From CAZICM01 sp964537685 (lineage in GTDB: Bacteria; Myxococcota_A; Polyangia; Polyangiales; Polyangiaceae), in the NCBI GenBank assembly GCA_964537685.1, contig CAZICM010000109.1:1-13647 (forward strand): DNA of 13,647 nt, given 5' to 3'. Positions 1 through 6,126 of the stretch are shown here, one piece after another. Every line of letters starts with the position of its first letter. Positions within the stretch are counted from its first letter, which is position 1. Made by a program: the position numbers and the translations under genes. The notes under the pieces are model-generated. The model was not told where the DNA came from and made no database searches. It saw only the letters and a list, made by a program, of their open reading frames with translations.

Positions 1-2237
1 TGAGACGATCTCTTTTGTTCCTGACCGCAGCGCTGAACCTCACGCATTGCAAAGGCTCGGAACAAAACTCTTCCACAACGTCCACCCTTTCATCCGCTCC
101 AAGCGCTTCTTCAGCGGCGGCTCCCGATTCTCCGGAAGCCATGCGCGTCCATCGGCCCCCGCCCACCCGGGAAGGCGGTGCCTTGGTGCGCTCTGCCAAT
201 GACGATGCGCTTTATTTGGCCGATGAAGACCACGGTGTAGTCCGGCGCATTCCGCTCCCCTTTGACCCGGCTATCGCTTACACCACCGTCGCCATGCCGG
301 GTCTACCCGCCCAGGTTCTGGCTCTCCAGGATCGGGTGCTGATTACCATTCGAAGCGAGGGCGGCAAACCCGCGTCGCTGCCCAAGGACGAAGAAGATAT
401 GGCGGCGGCTCCCAGCGCTTCCGCCTCGGCAAAACCCGCTCCCAGAACCCCTCCCAAAAAGAAATATGCCACCATCCCTAAGTCTCCAACGGGTCCGGGG
501 CTATTGTTGATCATGAAGCCTGATGCGGCCATGGGTTTGGTGGAAGTGGGCCGGGTTACGCTTCCAGGAGATGCATGGGGCATCGCCGTTACTCCCGATG
601 AAAAGACGGCGCTGATCAGTTCGGCCTGGACCCATCAAGTATCGGCTGTCGATATCGCCTCAGCCAAGAAATTGTGGTCGCTGGATATGCGGCGAGAGCC
701 CAGGGCCATTGTCGTGAAATCCGATGGAAAGACGGCTTATGTCACGCATTTGGTCGGAGGAGCGATCACCCGTATTGATGATATATTGGGTCAGCCCAAG
801 ACCACTCCAGTGAACTTGCCCCCATCGCCGCTTCGTTCGCCCTCGGGAAAGATCTTAGATGGAACGCTGGCCTATTCGGCGGTGCTTTCACCCGAGGGAA
901 ACCGTCTCTTTGTGCCCAGGCATGCCGTGGGCGCGCTGGGCGAGGCCGCTTGGTTTGGCGCCGCAACCGTCGATGTGCTGTTGACGGCGGATGATACACC
1001 GCTCGCCCCCATGCGGGAAGCGGGGCATCCTGTGGCAACATCGGAATTAACCCTTCGAATGAGAGAGAACAACCCTCACGAAACGCCTGGACACTTTCCG
1101 CTGGCAGATTATACCCCCTTTACGGTAGGCAGGGCTGTTTTATACCGGAAGAGCACCCAGGGGCTTGTGGTGATCAGTGAAGGCAGTCCGAGGATTATGG
1201 AATTTGATGCCCGGACGGTCGATCCCACCATGTTTAAACGATGGCAATTTTTTATGGGAACCGGGCACGATAGTCTGATTCCCAAGCCGGAGACCTGCAG
1301 CGCTGCCACGGGCCTGGCGATGTCGGCCGATGAAAAGATTTTTTGGGTGTATTGCAGGGCAAGCAACAATGTACTGGAAATCAACACAGGGGACAAAGCG
1401 AAAATCGACAGCAAGAGCCTCGAACCCCAAGTCAAACGGCTGGCCCTAGAGGAAGACTTGCTCGGCGCAGATCATAACAAAGGCAGGCGAATGTTCTACG
1501 ATGGCCACGATGACAAGCTCAGCGGGGGATTGTCGTGCGCGGGCTGTCATCCCGAAGGGCGGGACGATGGCCATGTCTGGCACGAAACCCCGGTCAAGGC
1601 GCGGGCCGGCGAAGCAGTGAATTTCTTGGGAGATGCGGATCAAGCTCCTCTCGATTCAACCAAAGCCGTGGGATATGCGCGTCAAACGCCGATGTTGGCA
1701 GGACGCGTGGCCGCCAATGGGCCGTATGGGTGGCATGGAGAAAGTGTTGATTTACAGGCTCGTTTAAGGGGAGGGCTAGGCTTGCACCGGTGGGGGCCTA
1801 TCCCGATGTGGGATGCAACGGAATCCTCGCTGGTGGGAAGAGCCTTGTTTTTAACGCTCTTTGTAAGGCATGGACTCATTCCCCCGGCAAAAGAAGTCCG
1901 CGAGCTAACGGAGCAAGAAAAGAAAGGCAAAGAAGTGTTTAACAGCGAGGGAACGAGATGCGCGCGCTGCCATGTCCCCGAAACGGAATACACCGATCGC
2001 ATGTCTTATCCTTTTACGCCCAAAGTCCCGCCTGTTCGGGGATTTGAGGACGAGCCGGATCAGAACTACAAAACGCCCTCGCTCTTTTTTGTGGATGGAA
2101 CGGCGCCTTATTATCACGATGGGCGCGCTTCAACACTGGAAGTGTTAATCGACACCAATGGAGACCGGATGGGACGCACCAGCCATTTATCGGCGGAAGA
2201 AAAAGCCGCGCTCATCGCCTTCTTAAAGACGTTATAA
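1..2237 (+). CDS. Exported beta-propeller / di-heme cytochrome c peroxidase-like (MauG-type) protein, 5' end at window edge
   Basis: The frame is open from base 1. If the base before the window is A, the start is ATG with its T at base 1, giving a 745-residue protein beginning MRRSLLFLTAALNLTHC. The first start inside the window is TTG at 15. That N-terminus looks like a lipoprotein signal, although His just before Cys17 is atypical for a lipobox, and a Ser/Ala/Pro linker follows. Residues about 45-480 show YVTN-like propeller blades (for example 'GIAVTPDEKTALIS' and 'VKSDGKTAYVTHL'), interrupted near 130-150 by a low-complexity Ala/Ser/Pro/Lys insert. The C-terminal third has two heme-binding CxxCH motifs, CAGCH (about 513-517) and CARCH (about 654-658). 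It then has the family ending 'KTPSLFFVDGTAPYYHDG' and 'MGRTSHLS'. Known relatives are periplasmic di-heme peroxidases or MauG-like oxidases; the substrate here is unknown. The next gene follows after about 20 bp, so an operon is likely. Confidence 0.85.
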   Translation, partial: RRSLLFLTAALNLTHCKGSEQNSSTTSTLSSAPSASSAAAPDSPEAMRVHRPPPTREGGALVRSANDDALYLADEDHGVVRRIPLPFDPAIAYTTVAMPGLPAQVLALQDRVLITIRSEGGKPASLPKDEEDMAAAPSASASAKPAPRTPPKKKYATIPKSPTGPGLLLIMKPDAAMGLVEVGRVTLPGDAWGIAVTPDEKTALISSAWTHQVSAVDIASAKKLWSLDMRREPRAIVVKSDGKTAYVTHLVGGAITRIDDILGQPKTTPVNLPPSPLRSPSGKILDGTLAYSAVLSPEGNRLFVPRHAVGALGEAAWFGAATVDVLLTADDTPLAPMREAGHPVATSELTLRMRENNPHETPGHFPLADYTPFTVGRAVLYRKSTQGLVVISEGSPRIMEFDARTVDPTMFKRWQFFMGTGHDSLIPKPETCSAATGLAMSADEKIFWVYCRASNNVLEINTGDKAKIDSKSLEPQVKRLALEEDLLGADHNKGRRMFYDGHDDKLSGGLSCAGCHPEGRDDGHVWHETPVKARAGEAVNFLGDADQAPLDSTKAVGYARQTPMLAGRVAANGPYGWHGESVDLQARLRGGLGLHRWGPIPMWDATESSLVGRALFLTLFVRHGLIPPAKEVRELTEQEKKGKEVFNSEGTRCARCHVPETEYTDRMSYPFTPKVPPVRGFEDEPDQNYKTPSLFFVDGTAPYYHDGRASTLEVLIDTNGDRMGRTSHLSAEEKAALIAFLKTL

Positions 2238-2244
2238 GGAATGT

Positions 2245-2250
2245 GGAGGG
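2245..2250 (+). promoter_or_regulatory. Ribosome binding site that decides the start of the small exported protein
   Basis: GGAGGG lies 7 nt upstream of the ATG at 2258. It would be too close to the in-frame ATG at 2252, and it lies downstream of the in-frame GTG at 2243. This favours 2258 as the start. Confidence 0.6.
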
Positions 2251-2257
2251 AATGACC

Positions 2258-2866
2258 ATGCATCGTTCACACTGGATTGGTTGTATAATCGTGGGGATTG
2301 TGGGAGTATGCGGGGGCCTTTTGGCTTGGCCTGGATTGAGCTCTGCCAATTCCGATCCCGCGGCAAGTCCATCGGGTTTAGCGAGCGCGGGAGCATCGGC
2401 GGCTCCTGCGGGATCGGATTCCCTGGCGGACGTAGGCCCCGGCTCGATGCCCAGCCTTGAAAATCCGCCCTTTCCTGAAGAGAAATCGCCTCGCCCAACG
2501 GCGGCCGAATGGAAACCGACAACACCGCTTTTGCTTAAAGATCGCCTACCCTTTGAATGCAATGCCTATCGCGTGAGGGAATGGATAAAAATTCGCTGCT
2601 CTAAACTAATGACTGCGGAACTTGCAAGCCTTTCCGGCTCTCGAGATGGGGTGCTGTTATTTGTAGACCCGCCCCCTCCAGGAGGATTTCCCGCATCGCC
2701 TGGAGGCGAGATCGTCTTTCCCCTGCGCAAGGGGGATCGGCGCGTATTTGAGTGGTCGATGTTTGGAGAATCCTACGAGGGTGTTGGATTTCCCACGTTG
2801 GCCTTTATGATTTCGGCAAGCTGGGCGCCGGATGAACCGAATCCCGTGATCATCGCTCAGATGTAG
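2258..2866 (+). CDS. Small exported protein of unknown function
   Basis: This is a 202-residue protein when started at the ATG at 2258; in-frame alternatives are GTG 2243 and ATG 2252. Residues about 7-25 form a hydrophobic signal or anchor segment (IGCIIVGIVGVCGGLLAW), followed by 'SSANS', which would suit signal peptidase cleavage. A Ser/Ala/Pro-rich linker runs to about residue 90. The folded part contains two cysteines 13 residues apart (Cys101 and Cys114) in 'FECNAYRVREWIKIRC', then 'PPPPGG' and 'PLRKGDRRVFEW', and ends in a hydrophobic beta-rich stretch. It resembles, from memory, lineage-specific exported proteins of Polyangiales, but I know no function for them. It lies about 20 bp after the cytochrome gene and 30 bp before the P450 gene, so it probably belongs to the same transcript. 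It could be a periplasmic partner of the cytochrome, which is only an inference from position. Confidence 0.75.
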   Translation: MHRSHWIGCIIVGIVGVCGGLLAWPGLSSANSDPAASPSGLASAGASAAPAGSDSLADVGPGSMPSLENPPFPEEKSPRPTAAEWKPTTPLLLKDRLPFECNAYRVREWIKIRCSKLMTAELASLSGSRDGVLLFVDPPPPGGFPASPGGEIVFPLRKGDRRVFEWSMFGESYEGVGFPTLAFMISASWAPDEPNPVIIAQM

Positions 2867-2896
2867 TCGTACCCTAAAAAGGAAGGATCTTCTCTC

Positions 2897-4720
2897 ATGA
2901 GCATTCAAAAAGTCAAAGAAACGCTATCCCGTCTCGCCATCCGGGAAGATCAATTCCGAACGCTTGGCCTAACCCCCTTGGTTGAAGTCGCGTGGGCCGA
3001 GGGCAATATCGATTCGCGCAAACGGACGGCCATTCAGAAATTCGCCAAACAAAAAGGCTGGCTCTCCGATGGAGGCGATACCTTGCTCGAAGGCTGGCTT
3101 AAGCAAAGACCCAAGGATGAATTCTTTGAGGATACCCGGAACGCGCTTATCTTGCTGGTTCAAGATCGAAGGGGCATGGGCGCTGCTTTTTCCGGCGATA
3201 CCCTGGCCGATGTGCTCTCGGGATGTCACGATGTCGCGGCCGCTTCAGGGGGTTTCTTTGGTTTTAAAGATCCCATCACGCCTGAAGAAGACAAAGTCCT
3301 TGCCCGACTCTCCGAAGCCTTTGAGCTGGGGGCTTGGAAAGAAGCCGTCACCAAACATCGAGAAACCCCTCCCGCAGATATCCCAGGCCCAGAAGGCCAC
3401 TTTTTGCTGGGAAGCATTCCCGATTTCAACAAAGACGCCCTAGGTTTTGTTATCTCACTGGCCCGGGATCACGGCGATGTGAGCCAAATCAAGCTTGGCC
3501 CTATCGATGCCATTGTTCTCTCCCATCCCGAAGCCATCAAACACGTCTTCTTGGATAACCACCGCAACTACAAACTCTCCCCCGCAGTGGAAGACGCAAA
3601 GGTTTTGTTGGGCGATGGCCTGCTCACGACCGAAGGTGAAGGCTGGAAGACCCATCGGCGCATGATTCAGCCGGCTTTTCATATGGACAAGCTTGCGGCC
3701 ATGGTCGATTCGATGACCCGCATTGCCGCGGAAGAACTAAACACATGGCCAAATGAAAAGAACGAGCCTGTAAACGTCATGGATAAGTTTATGCAATTGA
3801 CGCTTAGGCTTGCAACGGAATGCCTCTTTGGCATGGATGTCGATCAAGATGCCAAGGAAGTGCTTGGAGCAGCCAATGCGGCCATTGAATATCTCAACAA
3901 CCGCTCGAGACAACTGATAAAACTGCCTATTTCGCTACCCAGCGAAGCCAACCGGAATTTTGTCAAAGCCAAATCGGTACTGGACGAAACCATCTTTAGC
4001 CTGGTGAGGGCCAGAAGAGAGGGCAAATCGCCTCAAAAAGCGGACGTTCTTCAACTGCTCTTGGACGCGCGGGACGAAGAAACGGGCAAGGGCTTAAGCG
4101 AGAAAGAATTGCGCGATGAACTCTTAACGATGATGGCGGGCGGCACGGAGACCACGGCGCTGGCGATGACGTGGGCGGCATCCTTTTTATCGATGCATCC
4201 TGGAATCCGGAGGCAAGCCCAGGAAGAAGTCGCGCGGGTCATGGGGGATAGAATACCGACATTTACGGACACCAAACAACTACCGCTGGTGAGACAAATC
4301 TTGGATGAGACGCTGCGGCTTCGCTCGCCTTTGTATGGAAGCGCGAGGATGGCCATCGGCGAAGACACGGTGATGGGGGTAAAGATAAAACCCGGAACGA
4401 TGGTGGTAGCAAATATCTATGGAATGCATCGCAATCCCCGGGTATGGCCGAACCCTGAAGGATTTGATCCCGAGCGTTTTTCGCCTGAAGCATCGAAAGA
4501 CAGGCATTCTTGCGCCTTCGTACCTTTTTTGACGGGCCCCAAGAAGTGTATTGGAATGAATTTCGCGCTATTGGAGATGCAATTGATCTTCCCGATGGTG
4601 CTTCAGCGATTTGACTTGGACTTACTGCCTGGAAAAGAGCCCATACCTTATCCCAGCTTGACCTTAAGGCCCAAAGACGGGTGCTGGATGGATATCAAGC
4701 AAAGGCAGAAGGCGAGCTAA
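2897..4720 (+). CDS. Cytochrome P450 with N-terminal TerB-like domain
   Basis: This 607-residue fusion starts at an ATG preceded by AAGGAAGG with 10-nt spacing. Residues about 10-150 match a TerB-like helical module: 'LVEVAWAEGNID' opens it, 'WLKQRP' and 'AAASGGFFGF' follow, and 'ITPEEDKVLARLSEAF' closes it. Residues about 157-607 (450 aa, normal P450 length) are a complete P450. The N-terminal part has 'IPGPEGHFLLGS', the C-helix has 'WKTHRRMIQPAFH', and the I-helix has AGGTETT (414-420). The K-helix ExxR is Glu471-Arg474, 'FDPERF' is present, and the heme loop FLTGPKKCIG carries the thiolate Cys551. P450s of this kind usually insert oxygen from O2 into a hydrophobic substrate using electrons from a ferredoxin or flavin partner, and no such partner is seen here. 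There is no signal peptide, so the protein is cytoplasmic. Lys549 occupies the usual Arg position of FxxGxRxCxG. It is the third gene of the likely operon. The substrate cannot be told. Confidence 0.93.
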   Translation: MSIQKVKETLSRLAIREDQFRTLGLTPLVEVAWAEGNIDSRKRTAIQKFAKQKGWLSDGGDTLLEGWLKQRPKDEFFEDTRNALILLVQDRRGMGAAFSGDTLADVLSGCHDVAAASGGFFGFKDPITPEEDKVLARLSEAFELGAWKEAVTKHRETPPADIPGPEGHFLLGSIPDFNKDALGFVISLARDHGDVSQIKLGPIDAIVLSHPEAIKHVFLDNHRNYKLSPAVEDAKVLLGDGLLTTEGEGWKTHRRMIQPAFHMDKLAAMVDSMTRIAAEELNTWPNEKNEPVNVMDKFMQLTLRLATECLFGMDVDQDAKEVLGAANAAIEYLNNRSRQLIKLPISLPSEANRNFVKAKSVLDETIFSLVRARREGKSPQKADVLQLLLDARDEETGKGLSEKELRDELLTMMAGGTETTALAMTWAASFLSMHPGIRRQAQEEVARVMGDRIPTFTDTKQLPLVRQILDETLRLRSPLYGSARMAIGEDTVMGVKIKPGTMVVANIYGMHRNPRVWPNPEGFDPERFSPEASKDRHSCAFVPFLTGPKKCIGMNFALLEMQLIFPMVLQRFDLDLLPGKEPIPYPSLTLRPKDGCWMDIKQRQKAS

Positions 4721-4725
4721 TCGAG

Positions 4726-4744
4726 GAAGCCTGGGGGATGCTTC
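4726..4744. terminator. Weak hairpin between convergent genes
   Basis: GAAGC (4726-4730) pairs with GCTTC (4740-4744) around a 9-nt loop in the 25-bp gap between the stop codons of the P450 and Rpn-like genes. The stem is only 5 bp and there is no clear T tract on either side, so it is a poor intrinsic terminator. Confidence 0.25.
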
Positions 4745-4745
4745 T

Positions 4746-5711
4746 CTATGAATGAGCGGATGAAAGCTCCAGCCCCAGCGCCTGAGCGATGCGCTCGGGC
4801 GACTCTACTGAAAACAAAGGCATATAGCCGAATAGAACATCTGAGTTGTGTTCATTGTCGAGAGCGCGCTTGAACGCCGGCGGCAGCTTACCAAAGCGGC
4901 TTTGAAACACGCTGATCAGCGCCGAGCGCAACGCCGCCTCGCGGCCTTGCTGCATGCCTCTCTCCAAGCCTTGCTGCACACCCTGCACCAACCCCATTCG
5001 CATGCCGAGCTCGAGCTTCTGTTTTTCCCATTGTTCGTAGCGCTCTTTCGCTGTCATGATGAACTCCTGCGCTTCGGCTTCGTTTGTTGCATTGTTGTTA
5101 ACTTCTTCGTAGCGCGCAAGAAAAATTTGTTTGCTTAGATTCTTCTCCCATGCTCCTTCGGGCAGCTTGTCAATGTCCTCCATCGCTTCTTCAAAGATTC
5201 GTCCGCGGCCTGCCAATAACCTTAAACTCAAGGTGTCCGCCGTACGCGGTAAATGCCTCAACGATATCCACCCCAGCCCCACAATCGAGGCCATTTCGTA
5301 GATCCCTTCGGGCCATGATCCATTCCGCGATAGTCCACACGCTCTTATCATCGATGCCGATACGCTCGGCGCTATAATCCAGCACTTCGTCGCCGTTATC
5401 TTGACATCCCCCGCCTTCTTCGCTTCCAGAACTCTTCGATGATGTTTTGTAAATACTTTGCGTAAACACGCTTTTACTTCTTCTTCGTCAGGCGCATCTG
5501 TGTACGGCTCAAACATGCAGGGCTGCTCCGCCAGCCGCCCCAGCCAGCCCAATCGCACACGCTCTTCCCATTGCTCGCTCTTCGGCTCATACCAAACATC
5601 TATCCATTGCGGGTCCACCGATGCCACAGGCTGCTGAAGTTCGACTTCCCCAGTCGCCTCCAGAAAATCCCGTAAACAACTCTTCGTGTAGTGATCCAGC
5701 CATGTGCGCAT
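4746..5711 (-). CDS. Rpn / PD-(D/E)XK-like (YhgA/DUF4351-type) protein
   Basis: This 321-residue protein starts with MRTWLDHYTK, as many members of this abundant, multi-copy family in myxobacteria and cyanobacteria do. The N-terminal half carries 'EVELQQPVASVDPQWIDVW', with Asp38 as the likely first acidic residue of a PD-(D/E)XK fold, then 'EQPCMFEPY' and 'LRHLPRTADTLSLRLLAG'. The C-terminal third is helical with Gly/Gln-spaced repeats ('GVQQGLERGMQQGREAAL', about 238-255), then 'FQSRFGKLPPAF', a typical ending of this family. Rpn proteins are linked to recombination and are often annotated 'putative transposase', but this one has no inverted repeats or DDE catalytic set, so it is not an insertion sequence. 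The expected E-x-K/Q catalytic step is not obvious, so nuclease activity is uncertain. The start is supported because the upstream in-frame codons hold no alternative start before a stop. The Shine-Dalgarno is weak. It is convergent with the P450 gene. Confidence 0.75.
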   Translation of the reverse strand: MRTWLDHYTKSCLRDFLEATGEVELQQPVASVDPQWIDVWYEPKSEQWEERVRLGWLGRLAEQPCMFEPYTDAPDEEEVKACLRKVFTKHHRRVLEAKKAGDVKITATKCWIIAPSVSASMIRACGLSRNGSWPEGIYEMASIVGLGWISLRHLPRTADTLSLRLLAGRGRIFEEAMEDIDKLPEGAWEKNLSKQIFLARYEEVNNNATNEAEAQEFIMTAKERYEQWEKQKLELGMRMGLVQGVQQGLERGMQQGREAALRSALISVFQSRFGKLPPAFKRALDNEHNSDVLFGYMPLFSVESPERIAQALGLELSSAHS

Positions 5712-5934
5712 GCAACGCCAAATGCCTTCGGCTTGCCTCTCTAATCGAACTGCATGGCGTTCACAAGCCCGTTCACTACCCCTTTGGGATGGGTCCCCTC
5801 TCGGCTACCCCCTCCCCGAGGCATGTTTCAATCCTTTCATCTCCATAATCGATAGTCTTTAAGCGTCCATCGTGTTCCTTCAAGTTCCCAGAGATCCCTC
5901 AACAAGCATCCATCTACAGACAAAAAGTTCTCCG

Positions 5935-6072
5935 ACCCCCCTCGCCAAGGGTAAATCAACTCCCCAAACTCATCGCCACCCCCCTCGCCAAGGGTAAATC
6001 AACGCCTCAAACCCATCGCCACCCCCTCGCCAAGGGTAAATCAACGCCTCAAACCCATCGCCACCCCCTCGC
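5935..6072. repeat. Tandem direct repeats, 43/43/42 bp, three full copies plus a stub
   Basis: Copies run 5935-5977, 5978-6020 and 6021-6062, with a fourth that diverges after its first 10 bases at 6063-6072. Each unit begins with ACCCCC(C)TCGCCAAGGG, continues TAAATCAAC, and ends in CATCGCC. Copies 2 and 3 are identical except for one C in the opening C run, and copy 1 differs at a few central bases. Each unit has a short CCCT-N5-AGGG dyad near its start. Because the copies are contiguous and have no variable spacers, this is a minisatellite-like array and not CRISPR. Confidence 0.9.
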
Positions 6073-6085
6073 GTCAAGTTGTCGC
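6071..6085 (+). promoter_or_regulatory. Candidate RegA/PrrA-type operator upstream of the sensor kinase
   Basis: GCGTC-AAGTT-GTCGC is a gapped dyad 41 bp before the kinase start. It fits the GCGNC-N5-GNCGC pattern, and 8 of 11 fixed positions of the RegR-box consensus I remember (GNGRCRTTNNGNCGC). The adjacent genes encode exactly this regulator type, so autoregulation is plausible. There is no experimental support. Confidence 0.35.
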
Positions 6086-6126
6086 AGTGACTTCGCCGCC
6101 ATCCTCGGCTATGAAGCGCCCTCGCT

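Larger units (their letters stand above)
5712..6126. other. 415-bp gene-free region upstream of the Rpn-like gene and of the sensor kinase
   Basis: This stretch separates two divergently oriented genes and must hold both promoters, although I see no clear -35/-10 pair. On the minus strand it contains a possible 27-codon leader ORF (5741-5824). From 5935 it holds a 43-bp tandem repeat array, followed by a RegA-type dyad at 6071-6085. The plus strand is pyrimidine-rich throughout. The part 5825-5934 shows nothing I can assign. Confidence 0.6.

Noticed and set aside
4746..5711. Rpn-like gene as part of an insertion sequence.
   Set aside because: No terminal inverted repeats, target duplication or DDE/HUH transposase motifs were found around it; the 'transposase' name is a family label.
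5825..5840. GTTTCAATCC, which resembles the end of some CRISPR repeats.
   Set aside because: It occurs once, with no second copy at spacer distance and no cas genes in the window.
5935..6062. 43-bp repeats as a CRISPR array.
   Set aside because: The copies are contiguous and nearly identical, with no unique spacers between them.
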